This document shows positions 16,704 to 26,307 of a stretch of DNA of 64,000 nt, piece after piece. The stretch is taken from the NCBI GenBank assembly GCA_002408205.1, contig DHQY01000002.1:1-64000 (forward strand). Direction: 5' to 3'. Under the pieces are notes generated by a model. It searched no databases. It was given only the letters and a program-made list of their open reading frames with translations, and was not told the origin of the DNA. The translations under genes and the position numbers were made by a program. Each line of letters starts with the position of its first letter. The first letter of the stretch is position 1. Source of the DNA: Bacteroidales bacterium UBA5326 (GTDB lineage Bacteria; Bacteroidota; Bacteroidia; Bacteroidales; UBA932).

Positions 16704-19700
16704 TTATAAACTAAACTGTAACCCGAAAGTAACGGACTTGGTCGTCGGGAACCGGTTACTGGTTGTACCGGAAATGCTTTGTTCCGGGTCTGTGCCTCTA
16801 CGGGCGGCAGAGCCGAAAGTAAGCAGGTTATCGCCCTGTACGTATACCCTGAATGAGCTGAATTTCATTTTCTTGAGAATTGAGGAGGGCAGCGTGTACC
16901 CAATAGAGACGTTTCTAAGTCTTACAAACGTATTGTCATAGATATATTTGGAAGAATAGGACCCCATGGAATTGGAGTATGCTTTTGAGAAGCGGGCAAT
17001 GTTAGATCCGGTATTGCTTTCAGTCCATGAGTTCAGAATGTCGGGATGGTAGGAAAACCCTTCTCTGTAGGCAATCATTTGCGAATAGTCCGAGTCGTAC
17101 AATTTACCGCCTATGCTGTAATAGATCATGAAAGAAAAATCAATTCCATAGAAATTGAAAGTGTTGGTGTAACCTCCAAATACTTTTGGGATGGCATCGC
17201 CCAGGTAGGTTTTTTGCTCGTCACCGCTCACTTCGTTGAAATTCTCGGTAAGAACGCGTTCTGATACTACTCTTTCCCCCTGTTCGTTCGTTTTATAAAC
17301 GTTTTTCCACCATTGGTCGTTCCCGTTCTGCGGATTCACTCCGGCCCACTCGGCGCCCCAGAAATTATAACGACTCTGGCCTTCTCTCCATTTGAAGACA
17401 CCCGAGTTCATTTCATCCTGAGGTAACTTGGTGATGGTGTTTTTATAATGGGTGGCATTAAAATCCATACTCCATTTAAAGTTTTCGCGATCCATAACGC
17501 GCCAGCTTAACTGAAGCTCAACGCCCCGGTTCTGTACGTCCCCGATATTTCTGTCAATACCGCTAAAACCGGTTGAGGGAGCCATTGGCAGGGTAAAGAG
17601 AAGGTCTTTTGATTTTCTGTTAAAGAACTCGAAAGATCCGGTGAGTTTATTAAACAAGGCAAAATCTACCCCGGCATTGAATTGCAGGTTGGTTTCCCAT
17701 TTAAGGGTTTCGTTGGGCAGTCTTTCAATCATGACGCCGGCTTTACCAAAATCGTCATATCCTGTGGCGTAAAGGCCCTGGTAGGAATACCACGAAGACA
17801 ACCCGTCATTTCCTACGGCACCGTAGCTGGCTTTTAATTTTAAATTGTCAATCCAGGAGATCTCTTTCAGGAAGTTTTCATTGGACATTCTCCACGAAGC
17901 GCCTAAAGACCAGAAGGAGCCCCATCTTGAGTTCGGGTGGAAACGGGACGATCCGTCGGCCCTGATACTTCCGGATATATAATATTTGTTGTCAAAATCG
18001 TATTCGGCACGCGAAAACCAGCTCATGAGCCGATAATTGTCTTCGTAGGAGGTCAGGTCGGTCATTGTGGCGGCAGATCCGAGTTCATATAAACCGCCAA
18101 AGGGGAATCCTTCTTTTGATCCGCTCAGGCCGTTCACAACGCGTTGGTAAGATTCCTGTCCCAGCAGGACGCTTACGCCGTGTTTGCCAAATGTTTTATC
18201 GTAAGTCAACAGGTTGGTCCAGGTAGTGGTCACGCTGCGTGTAGTAGACTTGGAAGCAGCACCCCGGCCGGCCATGTATCCGTAAGTAGCGCTGGTGTAA
18301 CCGCTGTAGCTTGAAAGATAATAGTCCAGACTTAAGGTGGTCCTGAGTTTCAGTTCGGGAATGAATGTAATTTCCGCAAAGTTTCTGGTAGCAATATTAT
18401 CTACCTTGGTGATGTACTTATTGTAGGCGGCATCGGCCAGGGCATTCCAGCCTATCCAGCTTTTTCTGTCGTTTCCGTAATCATAGATCTTGTTGCCGTC
18501 TGAATCTGTCTTATAAGCGTTGGCACTGTAATCCCATTCGTAGACAGGATATATGCTGGGGATGGTGCGCAGGAACCAGATATAATCTGAACTGGCAGGG
18601 GCGTCGGTAAGACTGTGGGCAAAAGAAGTATTTGTCCCCACTTCCAGCCAGCTTTTTACTTTTGTGGTAACGTTGGCGCGGCCGGTAATACGGTTGAATT
18701 GTTGTGTGGTAAAGATTCCTTTGTCGTTTACATAACCGCCAGAGAAAAAGTAACTGGTCTTATCTGTTTTTCCACTAAAATCCAACGTATATTCCTGGCG
18801 GGGTCTGGATTGAAGCAGGGCATTTCGCCAGTCTCCTTCAAAAAGCAAATCGGCATCTGCCGCCAGTTTCCCGTCTGTTCCCACGGGTTTGCTGGTGTTC
18901 CAGGGATTGATCTTGATCTCGTTGAGCAGGTTGTTGGTGGCCAGTTGTGCCGCATCGGCAGCCGCGTAGCCGTTATCCATTGCCTCGTAATAAATACCTC
19001 TCCAGGATAATTCGGTGAATTCCTGCGGAGTTAACTGACGGGGCATATCCACAGCCAGGGTAGAAAAACCGATGCTGGAACGGAAACTGATCTGGCCCTG
19101 TTCCCGCTGGCCCCTGCGAGTGGTGATAACGATAACCCCGTTGGCTGCGCGCGATCCGTACAATGCCGTGGCAGAAGCATCTTTCAGAACCGTCATGGAT
19201 TCAATATCGGAAGGAGCAATGGCGTTGATATAACCGCCATAAGGCACTCCGTCCACCACATAGAGAGGCGAGCTCGATGCGTTCATGGACCCGATACCAC
19301 GGATCATGATACTGGCGCTTTCTCCGGGTTGTCCGCTGTTGTTAATTACCTGTACCCCGGTACTCAATCCCTGTAATGCTTTGGTGATGTTCGAGGTGGG
19401 AATGCGTTCGAGGTCTTCTTTTTTGACTACCGAGGCCGAACCGGTAAATGATGTTTTCTTTCCTTGTCCGTAAGCGATGACCATAACTTCGTCAAGCGCC
19501 ATAACGTCCGGCTGCATGACTACTTCCATTGTACTTCCGGCGACAGGCATCTCCAGATCACGGAAACTGATGCATGTAAAGGAGAGTCCTTTGGAATTGG
19601 GTCCCACTTCAATGGAAAAGACGCCGTCTACATCCGATACGGCATATCGTCCGGTGGCTTTGTCTTGAACTGTGGCGCCGATAACGGGCAATCCATCTTC

Positions 19701-19796
19701 GGAAGAAACGATCTTTCCGGAAATTTGCCTGTTCTGGGCCGTAGCAAAGGGCGCAAAGAGCAACAATGCTAAAATTCCTGTTAGAAATTTTTTCAT
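16704..19796 (-). CDS. SusC/RagA family TonB-linked outer-membrane transporter
   Basis: A 1,030-residue TonB-dependent transporter. Signal peptide residues 1-20 end at ATAQ. A carboxypeptidase-regulatory-like beta-sandwich follows (about 22-100: SGKIVSSEDGLPVIGATV), then the TonB box region and plug (IPTSNITKALQGLSTGVQV, YVVDGVPYGGYINAIAPSDI, ALYGSRAANGVIVITTRRG), then a 22-strand barrel ending in an aromatic-rich C-terminus (VTFGLQFSL). It lies between the metallopeptidase lipoprotein and SusD genes, with short gaps. No glycoside hydrolase is nearby and two peptidase genes precede it, which points to peptide import. Confidence 0.96.
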   Translation of the reverse strand: MKKFLTGILALLLFAPFATAQNRQISGKIVSSEDGLPVIGATVQDKATGRYAVSDVDGVFSIEVGPNSKGLSFTCISFRDLEMPVAGSTMEVVMQPDVMALDEVMVIAYGQGKKTSFTGSASVVKKEDLERIPTSNITKALQGLSTGVQVINNSGQPGESASIMIRGIGSMNASSSPLYVVDGVPYGGYINAIAPSDIESMTVLKDASATALYGSRAANGVIVITTRRGQREQGQISFRSSIGFSTLAVDMPRQLTPQEFTELSWRGIYYEAMDNGYAAADAAQLATNNLLNEIKINPWNTSKPVGTDGKLAADADLLFEGDWRNALLQSRPRQEYTLDFSGKTDKTSYFFSGGYVNDKGIFTTQQFNRITGRANVTTKVKSWLEVGTNTSFAHSLTDAPASSDYIWFLRTIPSIYPVYEWDYSANAYKTDSDGNKIYDYGNDRKSWIGWNALADAAYNKYITKVDNIATRNFAEITFIPELKLRTTLSLDYYLSSYSGYTSATYGYMAGRGAASKSTTRSVTTTWTNLLTYDKTFGKHGVSVLLGQESYQRVVNGLSGSKEGFPFGGLYELGSAATMTDLTSYEDNYRLMSWFSRAEYDFDNKYYISGSIRADGSSRFHPNSRWGSFWSLGASWRMSNENFLKEISWIDNLKLKASYGAVGNDGLSSWYSYQGLYATGYDDFGKAGVMIERLPNETLKWETNLQFNAGVDFALFNKLTGSFEFFNRKSKDLLFTLPMAPSTGFSGIDRNIGDVQNRGVELQLSWRVMDRENFKWSMDFNATHYKNTITKLPQDEMNSGVFKWREGQSRYNFWGAEWAGVNPQNGNDQWWKNVYKTNEQGERVVSERVLTENFNEVSGDEQKTYLGDAIPKVFGGYTNTFNFYGIDFSFMIYYSIGGKLYDSDYSQMIAYREGFSYHPDILNSWTESNTGSNIARFSKAYSNSMGSYSSKYIYDNTFVRLRNVSIGYTLPSSILKKMKFSSFRVYVQGDNLLTFGSAARRGTDPEQSISGTTSNRFPTTKSVTFGLQFSL

Positions 19797-19827
19797 AATT
19801 TTTAATTGGTTAAGTGTGAGTTGAGTA

Positions 19828-20595
19828 TTATTTCACCTTCCAGATTTGCTCGAGAGCGGCAAACCCGGTAGGATCATAGGTTTTCAGTTCTTGGCGGGTA
19901 TATGGGAAATAGTCGTTTCTTCCCCAATAGGCTTCGGACAGTTCCGCGAAATATTCCTTGTGATCGGTCAGTGCGTAAGCCGAGGCTGTTGTTGAGTACC
20001 TGCCGTAACCGTCGTAGCGCTCTGTGTTCTTGTACAATCCCGAAGAGCAAGCGTTTTGATAGGCGGCAATAATAGGAGGATAATCAAAAGACAGGGCCTG
20101 GTCATGATAAAGATGACACAGTTCGTGAAGCACCATATAGGGTTGATTCTGTTGGGTCCACGATACGTAATTCACATAATTACATATTTCTACGCATTTG
20201 ACTTTCCTCGGGTCCATGTGGTTTTCAATGAGCCATTGTTCCGATACATGATACCAGGCCGCCCCGTCGGGTTTTACATCCTTTTCCATCCAGATGGGGT
20301 TTTTACGCATTACGGTCAGAAATGTGTCGGGAACAACGGTCATGATGGTATCGAGGTTCGCTTTCATAAGGTTAAGAGCGGCTGTGGCGTCGGGTGTGTT
20401 TTTCAGGTATTCCCTTATCTTTACGGTAAATCCGTCATAGACTATCTCTGCAAAGACGGTAGTATCGGGTTCCGGCGTAATGATATCCGGTGTTTTTTCT
20501 TTTGAGCAGGAAGTATGGCCCAGAACAATACAGGATAGGATCAGTATCCACAGGCCACCCTTCGGCAGACGGGGCGCGATATGTGTACTTATCAT
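19828..20595 (-). CDS. HExxH zinc metallopeptidase lipoprotein
   Basis: A 255-residue lipoprotein. The N-terminus has a positively charged head, a hydrophobic stretch (GLWILILSCIVLG) and a Cys (HTSC) as probable lipidation site. HELCH at residues 157-161 is the zinc-binding HExxH, and KEYFAELSEAYWG around 213-225 supplies the downstream Glu expected of a gluzincin. The same two-part signature (HExxH, then EYFAE) occurs in the C-terminal domain of the fused peptidase just upstream, so the two are probably related. Its ATG shares a base with the upstream stop (TAATG), a sign of translational coupling. An anthrax-lethal-factor-like fold is possible but unproven. Confidence 0.8.
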   Translation of the reverse strand: MISTHIAPRLPKGGLWILILSCIVLGHTSCSKEKTPDIITPEPDTTVFAEIVYDGFTVKIREYLKNTPDATAALNLMKANLDTIMTVVPDTFLTVMRKNPIWMEKDVKPDGAAWYHVSEQWLIENHMDPRKVKCVEICNYVNYVSWTQQNQPYMVLHELCHLYHDQALSFDYPPIIAAYQNACSSGLYKNTERYDGYGRYSTTASAYALTDHKEYFAELSEAYWGRNDYFPYTRQELKTYDPTGFAALEQIWKVK

Positions 20596-23405
20596 TATTC
20601 CTGGTTATAGAGGTTAATTTTTTTGTGTTTGCTTATCTGAAGATCCAATTCAGGGAAGAAACGTGACAGAATGCCGTAAAGCCGCGGGTCGTAACGTTTC
20701 ATTTCCTCGCGGGTATTGACTTTATTGTGTTTACCGTCGGGTGCGGGGACTTCTGCATTCACGTTAAACCAGTTTTGCACGCCTTCTGCAAAATATTCTT
20801 CAATATTGGTCCCGGCATAGGTGCCGGCGTATTTACCTTCGGCCAGGGCCGCATCCAGTGCTGCCTGGAGTTCGTCGTTAAAACCGGGGTATACGGGTGA
20901 GATCCCCACGTTATGGATTGTATGGGCGAACTCATGTATCATAATATCCTCTGCATGGTATTTGTCAATCTGGTAGGCCAGGATATTTTCCTCGGCGCAG
21001 GTGGAAAAAGGATTTCTCAGGGTTCCGCCCAGTCCGCGGGCTCTCAGGTCCCAGTTAATGGTGGTATCCCTTACCAGACGTGCATGCTCCGGAATATCGG
21101 TGGTGCCTTCATACCGCGCCATAATGCCAAGGCGTGTATTCCGTGAGGTAAGCGATTCCATGACGTCTGAGGGCAGGGCTTCAGTGAGTGCCCTCAGGGT
21201 CACGTAAGCAGCCTGGTATACCGAATCGGGAACTCGCCAGGAGCTGGCGACGTGAATCCCGTTGACGTTCATGTATTTTTTGTAGAAAGAGTTTAGATTC
21301 AATGCGGCAGGAGGTGCGGTGATGACCGGTTTTTCATCATATTCGGCCATAGGAACGGGGCCGGGTTCCCGGTTCATCATCATGTTCCGGTAAAAAAACT
21401 CAAAAACCCGCCGGGTAATGTATTCCGATCCCAGCGAATGACTGTGTCCCGGCAGATAAAGCTGTTCAAAGTCTTTATTCGCCTTAATGAGTGCATCAAC
21501 CACCTGAAGGGTCGAGGCGGGATCTACGTTGTCATCCAGCTCGCCGTTTATCAAAAGCAGTTTGCCAGTAAGACGGTACGCGTTGTCTACATTGGAAGAT
21601 TCTGCGTACCAGGGACCTGTTGGGTATCCCATCCATTGTTCATTCCACCAGATCTTATCCATCCGGTTATCGTGACAACCGCACAGAGCCACGCCAAATT
21701 GGTAGAAATCGCCATGGAACAGCAATGCCGAGAGGGTGTTTTGTCCCCCGGCCGAGTAGCCGTAAATACCCACTCCGGATTGAATGTCCATAGACGGATA
21801 TTTAGCTGCTGCCGCCTGCATCCAAAGGATACGGTCCGGGAAACCCGCGTCTTTCAGGTTCCTCCAGCATACGTCGTGGAAAGCCTTGGAGCGGTTTGCG
21901 GTACCCATGCCGTCTACAGTGACAACAATAAAGCCCATCTCCAGCAGTTTGGAAAAGCGCATATATGCCGCGAAATCTTTGGTAACGTGTGCATCGTGAG
22001 GCCCGGCATAAATGTATTCCACAACGGGATACTTGTGAGCGGGATTATAAAATGAAGGACGGTAAATGGTCCCCCATATATCTGTAATGCCATCCCGTCC
22101 TTTTGCCGAAAAAACTTCGGGTCTGGCCCATCCGGAGGCCAGGAGGTCCGCGATGTCTGTTTTCCCTAACTCCATGACTACGGACCCGTCTCTGGCTGAA
22201 CGGACAACGGATACCGGCTCCATATCGGGGCGCGAGTAGATATCCGTAAAATACTTATTATCGGGCGAGAAATTCACCCTGTGAGTGGCGTTTTCCGGGG
22301 TAAGGTCAATTAGTTGGCTTCCGTCTGTCCTCATACGGTAGTAGTGCTGGTTATAAGGGTCTTCACCGGCATTTTTGCCATTTCCCATAAAGAGAATATA
22401 GTTTTCGTCTTCGTTTACTTCTATGACCTGGCGCACTACCCATTCACCTCTGGTTAACTGCTTTTTTACCTGGCCGGTAAGCGCATCTATCAGGTACAAG
22501 TGCCTCCATCCGTCCCTTTCGGAAGACCAGATAAGACCCTTCCCGTCTTTCGTATAATAAATGTAATTACGGTCGTAGTGCACAAACGTATCGAACCTTT
22601 CGTCCACGATCACCCTCGCTTGTCCGCTGGTGGCATCTACGTGCACAACCTGGTATGCCTGGTGGCCCCTCTGGTTGTATTCAAAGCTGAACCATTGGGA
22701 ATTATCTGCCCATTTTCTGATATACAACTGGAACGGATTGCTGAAATCTCTTGTATCAATTTCAATTTTCTGTTTTAGTTCAACATGAAACAGTGCGGGA
22801 CGGTTTACGGGGATCAGATCTCCGGGTTTATAATAATCGCGCCATTGCAGTTTGGGTTGTTTCTGATCCGCAGGAGCCGATTCCAGTAGAGGGATCCTGT
22901 GTTTGGGGGCATCCTGTGTCTGGATAGCGGCTATTTTCTTTGAATCGGGAGACCAGTAAATGCGTGAATAAAAAAGATTCTCGGTCCCATCATAACTTAA
23001 CGGGGCTTCTTCTTTAGTGGCTTTTTCTCTCAGCCAGATGTTATGATCTTTAATGAAAGCTTCCCACTTGCCGTCAGGCGAATCATATACTTCCTTCATT
23101 TGTCGTCCGGGGAACCCGTGAGTTAGGGCTGAGCCTCTTTCCGGAGCGGTTTTTTCCTTTGTCCAGGGTTCTTTCGTTTTGTCGGAAACATTGACTTTAT
23201 ATCCCTTCAAGCCTTCTTTATCCCTGATCTCGCAGGTGAAGTGCAAACTGTCGGTCCATTGAGGATTGATGGCCGTATGGTATACCAGACGGGAAATAGC
23301 AGATAACGAGTCGAGCTGTTTGTATTGAGCATCAAAATTCTGGGCAGGAAGAGGGCATATACTCAGAAGTATAGCCAGAAAAGAATAGAATAACGGGTTT
23401 TTCAT
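20595..23405 (-). CDS. S9 prolyl-oligopeptidase/DPP-IV-like serine peptidase fused to a zinc metallopeptidase domain
   Basis: A 936-residue exported enzyme. After signal peptide residues 1-21 (ending PLPAQ) come a DPP-IV-type propeller (about 60-440), then an alpha/beta-hydrolase domain with Ser551 in GYSAGG, Asp624 in ELDDNVD and His654/656 in PGHSHSLG: a complete catalytic triad. A typical S9B enzyme would end near residue 680. Here some 250 more residues form a second protease-like domain with HEFAH at 824-828 and EEYFAEG at 869-875, the same signature as the adjacent lipoprotein. It is first in the operon with that lipoprotein, SusC and SusD. I infer extracytoplasmic peptide trimming before uptake. 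Confidence 0.88.
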   Translation of the reverse strand: MKNPLFYSFLAILLSICPLPAQNFDAQYKQLDSLSAISRLVYHTAINPQWTDSLHFTCEIRDKEGLKGYKVNVSDKTKEPWTKEKTAPERGSALTHGFPGRQMKEVYDSPDGKWEAFIKDHNIWLREKATKEEAPLSYDGTENLFYSRIYWSPDSKKIAAIQTQDAPKHRIPLLESAPADQKQPKLQWRDYYKPGDLIPVNRPALFHVELKQKIEIDTRDFSNPFQLYIRKWADNSQWFSFEYNQRGHQAYQVVHVDATSGQARVIVDERFDTFVHYDRNYIYYTKDGKGLIWSSERDGWRHLYLIDALTGQVKKQLTRGEWVVRQVIEVNEDENYILFMGNGKNAGEDPYNQHYYRMRTDGSQLIDLTPENATHRVNFSPDNKYFTDIYSRPDMEPVSVVRSARDGSVVMELGKTDIADLLASGWARPEVFSAKGRDGITDIWGTIYRPSFYNPAHKYPVVEYIYAGPHDAHVTKDFAAYMRFSKLLEMGFIVVTVDGMGTANRSKAFHDVCWRNLKDAGFPDRILWMQAAAAKYPSMDIQSGVGIYGYSAGGQNTLSALLFHGDFYQFGVALCGCHDNRMDKIWWNEQWMGYPTGPWYAESSNVDNAYRLTGKLLLINGELDDNVDPASTLQVVDALIKANKDFEQLYLPGHSHSLGSEYITRRVFEFFYRNMMMNREPGPVPMAEYDEKPVITAPPAALNLNSFYKKYMNVNGIHVASSWRVPDSVYQAAYVTLRALTEALPSDVMESLTSRNTRLGIMARYEGTTDIPEHARLVRDTTINWDLRARGLGGTLRNPFSTCAEENILAYQIDKYHAEDIMIHEFAHTIHNVGISPVYPGFNDELQAALDAALAEGKYAGTYAGTNIEEYFAEGVQNWFNVNAEVPAPDGKHNKVNTREEMKRYDPRLYGILSRFFPELDLQISKHKKINLYNQE

Positions 23406-23670
23406 GGAATGTGGTTACGGTTTTGGTTACTGTGGTGTCTGATACTTAGATACATTTTTCACACAAAGGATTACCTTCATATAAAAACGGAGAAAGAAGC
23501 GGGGAGAAAGCCGGTCTTATTGTAAAAGAATCAACACATTAAGCAATTGTATAAACCTTTGCCTATGTTCCCGTAGATTTTCAGAATGAAAACATAATCG
23601 GACATATCTGTGTGTTGTTTGTAACAAATGTAAAAAACTTTTTGAAATACAGTGTATATTTGGCCACAAG
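23406..23670. promoter_or_regulatory. divergent intergenic region between the peptidase operon and yfcC-like gene
   Basis: These 265 bases hold no credible gene and must contain the promoters of both flanking units. On the plus strand TATATTTG (23655-23662) ends 8 bases before the yfcC-like ATG. On the minus strand TACATTTG (23625-23632) matches the -7 consensus and would give the peptidase operon a leader of about 215 bases. No -33 box is well spaced for either. Confidence 0.4.
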
Positions 23671-25293
23671 ATGAAAAAACGTTTCCCGGTTCCTCCGGTT
23701 ATTATTTTTGCGCTTATTCTTATTGCGGCTCTGCTAACCTGGGTGCTGCCCGGCGGGCAATATATTGAAGGTGAATTCTATCCTGTCGAATCCAAGCCGC
23801 AGACCTGGCAGGTTTTCTCGGCTTTTTTTGAGGGCTTCTCCCGCCAGTCCGGGATCATTGTTTTCATTTTGGTGATAGGTGCTGCTTTTTGGGTTATCAA
23901 TGCTACACAGGCCGTTGATCACGGGATACGTTCTTTTCTTGAATTCTCCCTGAAAATGGAACGTAAAACGTTCTTTAAAAAGGTTGGAGTAGGCAATTTA
24001 TTGATTGTTCTGGTCATGCTTGTTTTCAGCCTTTTCGGGGCTGTCTTTGGCATGAGTGAGGAGACTATAGCTTTCACGCTTCTTCTCATCCCGCTGGCCG
24101 TATCTATGGGGTACGATTCCATTACGGGCGTATGTATGGTATATGTAGCAGCCCATACGGGATTTTCGGCAGCCTTTTTAAACCCGTTTACGGTGGGCAT
24201 TGCCCAGAACCTGTCAGGGTTGCCGCCCTTTTCAGGTATGGGCTACCGTTTTATATGCTGGATTTCCCTTACTGTTATAAGCATTTTGTTTGTATTATGG
24301 TATGCCAACCGGGTCCGGCGGGATCCCCGGCGTTCGGTCATGTGGGAACAGGACGCATATTGGCGGGACCGCCGGGAAATGCTCCGAGACAAAAGAAATA
24401 CAGGAATCGGAACTGCTGATAATGGCCTGACCGGAGAGCACGCTGCCGGAGAACAAGCCAAAAGTCCGGAGTTACGCCGGGTCAAAATCCAATGCCTGAT
24501 CGTATACGGCCTGGTGCTTGCTTCGCTCACTGTTTTTTCTGTGTTTTACCGGTCCACACAGATAGTAGTGGGACGCGAAGTCTGGACAATCCCGGGCCTT
24601 ATTCCGGGGCTGGCGATCCTTTTTGCGTTTTTTGGGTGGCGCTCCATAAATCGCCACAACGCATCTCAGCCTTTTATTCTGGTATTGCTTGCGTTTACCA
24701 TTTTGTTCCTTGTTGTGGGTGTGCTCGGTTACGGCTGGTACCTGTCTGAAATATCGGGGCTTTTTCTGGCGCTCGGCATATTAAGCGGTGTAGCCGCCGG
24801 TTACCGGGCCAACGATCTTGCCGGCAAACTCATGGACGGAGCGCGTGATATTCTGGGGGCAGCTATAATTGTAGGACTTGCTGCCGGTATTATTGTAGTT
24901 CTGGAAGAAGGTCTTGTTATTGACCGCATTCTGTATGCAATGGCCGGAAAAATGGGAACTATGGGTCGCCCGGGTTCTCTGGAGGCCATGTACGGGATAC
25001 AGACGGTCATCAATCTGCTCATTCCCTCGGCCTCGGCAAAGGCGGCTCTGACCATGCCCATTATGGCGCCGTTTGGCGATCTGGTGGGAGTCAGCCGGCA
25101 GGCTACCGTGCTCGCATTTCAGTTTGGGGACGGCTTTACCAATATGATCACCCCCACCTCGGGCGTTCTTATGGCTGTTCTCGGGGTGGCGCGCATCCCC
25201 TATAACAAGTGGTTCAGATGGATCTGGCCGTTTATTCTTCTTATGGTGTTGCTGGGTGCCGTTTCGCTTCTTCCAACGCTAATCGTTTGGTAA
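23671..25293 (+). CDS. yfcC: YfcC family membrane transporter (C4-dicarboxylate/arginine-ornithine antiporter-like)
   Basis: A 540-residue membrane protein with about twelve hydrophobic segments, matching the YfcC/ArcD-like part of the DcuC superfamily. Family features include the opening PPVIIFALILIAALLTWVLPGG, here in shorter quotation, the LFGAVFGMSEETIAF segment and the C-terminal LIPSASAKAALTMPIMAP and GFTNMITPTSG loops. YfcC proteins are thought to move basic amino acids or dicarboxylates. A polar cytoplasmic insertion at about 215-270 separates the two membrane halves. It is divergent from the peptidase/SusCD operon and could handle the amino acids released there, which is inference. 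Confidence 0.88.
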   Translation: MKKRFPVPPVIIFALILIAALLTWVLPGGQYIEGEFYPVESKPQTWQVFSAFFEGFSRQSGIIVFILVIGAAFWVINATQAVDHGIRSFLEFSLKMERKTFFKKVGVGNLLIVLVMLVFSLFGAVFGMSEETIAFTLLLIPLAVSMGYDSITGVCMVYVAAHTGFSAAFLNPFTVGIAQNLSGLPPFSGMGYRFICWISLTVISILFVLWYANRVRRDPRRSVMWEQDAYWRDRREMLRDKRNTGIGTADNGLTGEHAAGEQAKSPELRRVKIQCLIVYGLVLASLTVFSVFYRSTQIVVGREVWTIPGLIPGLAILFAFFGWRSINRHNASQPFILVLLAFTILFLVVGVLGYGWYLSEISGLFLALGILSGVAAGYRANDLAGKLMDGARDILGAAIIVGLAAGIIVVLEEGLVIDRILYAMAGKMGTMGRPGSLEAMYGIQTVINLLIPSASAKAALTMPIMAPFGDLVGVSRQATVLAFQFGDGFTNMITPTSGVLMAVLGVARIPYNKWFRWIWPFILLMVLLGAVSLLPTLIVW

Positions 25294-25317
25294 TCGGCTA
25301 AATTTGTTTACAAGTTG

Positions 25318-25348
25318 TTTGTAAATAAGAAAAATAATCCTATCTTTG
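25318..25348 (+). promoter_or_regulatory. Bacteroidota-type promoter of the rpsL operon
   Basis: TTTG at 25318-25321, a 19-base spacer and TATCTTTG at 25341-25348 match the full TTTG/N19-21/TAnnTTTG consensus. It lies 54 bases upstream of rpsL. This is the best promoter in the window and a strong sign of phylum. Confidence 0.88.
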
Positions 25349-25402
25349 CAACCCGTTTTGCGTGAAATAGAAATCACATAAAGTAAAGAATAACAATACA
25401 TT

Positions 25403-25783
25403 ATGCCAACAATCCAACAATTAGTCCGTAAAGGAAGGGAGCGTATAGAAGAAAAAAGTAAATCCCGTGCATTGGACGCCTGTCCTCAAAGACGTGGTGT
25501 TTGTGTGCGTGTTTACACTACAACTCCCAAAAAGCCGAACTCCGCTATGCGTAAAGTTGCCCGTGTACGCCTGACCAACCAGAAAGAAGTCAATGCTTAC
25601 ATCCCCGGTGAAGGCCACAACCTTCAGGAGCACTCTATCGTATTGGTACGCGGAGGTCGTGTGAAAGACCTTCCCGGTGTCCGTTATCACATCCTCAGAG
25701 GCGCCCTTGAAACCTCCGGTGTGGAAGGCAGGACACAGTCGCGTTCTCTCTATGGTGCCAAACGGCCCAAAGCGAAAAAGTAA
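25403..25783 (+). CDS. rpsL: 30S ribosomal protein S12
   Basis: S12, 126 residues, of the 30S decoding centre. Motifs such as CPQRRGVCVRV, TPKKPNSAMRKVARVRL, EGHNLQEHSIVLVRGGR and DLPGVRYHI are nearly universal. The streptomycin-relevant lysine in TPKKPNSA is wild type. First gene of the rpsL-rpsG-fusA-rpsJ unit, behind a strong consensus promoter. Confidence 0.99.
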   Translation: MPTIQQLVRKGRERIEEKSKSRALDACPQRRGVCVRVYTTTPKKPNSAMRKVARVRLTNQKEVNAYIPGEGHNLQEHSIVLVRGGRVKDLPGVRYHILRGALETSGVEGRTQSRSLYGAKRPKAKK

Positions 25784-25806
25784 TTTACTTAATTTATTAA
25801 ACACAA

Positions 25807-26283
25807 ATGAGAAAAACACAGCCTAAAAAGAGGATTCTACTTCCTGATCCCAAGTTCAACGACGTGCTTGTTACGCGTTTTGTGAACAATTTGATGCTTC
25901 AGGGAAAGAAGAGTATTGCCTATGGCATTTTTTACGATGCGCTTGAACTCGTAGGCGAGAAAATGAAAGATTCTGAGAAGGCTCCTATAGACATTTGGAA
26001 GAAAGCCTTAGAGAACATTACCCCGCAGGTGGAAGTGAAAAGCCGCCGCGTGGGAGGTGCTAACTTCCAGGTGCCCACAGAGGTGCGTCCTGAGCGGAAG
26101 ATTTCGTTGAGTATGAAGAACATGATTAATTACGCCCGGAAGCGCTCTGCCCATTCTATGGCCGAAAAACTGGCCGCCGAGATTGTTGCCGCATTCAATT
26201 GTGAAGGTGCCGCTTTCAAGCGTAAAGAAGACATGCACAAGATGGCCGAAGCCAATAAGGCATTCGCCCACTTCCGTTTCTAG
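25807..26283 (+). CDS. rpsG: 30S ribosomal protein S7
   Basis: S7, 158 residues, an early 16S-binding protein of the 30S head. VTRFVNNLMLQGKKSIAYG, KSRRVGGANFQVPTEVRPER and KEDMHKMAEANKAFAHFRF are the expected conserved segments. It follows rpsL by 23 bases in the same operon. Confidence 0.99.
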   Translation: MRKTQPKKRILLPDPKFNDVLVTRFVNNLMLQGKKSIAYGIFYDALELVGEKMKDSEKAPIDIWKKALENITPQVEVKSRRVGGANFQVPTEVRPERKISLSMKNMINYARKRSAHSMAEKLAAEIVAAFNCEGAAFKRKEDMHKMAEANKAFAHFRF

Positions 26284-26307
26284 CAGTGTGTCCGTTACAC
26301 CTTAAGA

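Noticed and set aside
15224..20595. Glycan utilisation locus
   Set aside because: Apart from SusCD there is no carbohydrate-active enzyme, sulfatase or hybrid two-component sensor; peptidases stand in their place.
25403..25783. Streptomycin-resistance allele in rpsL
   Set aside because: The TPKKPNSA segment and the RGGRVKDLPG loop look wild type.
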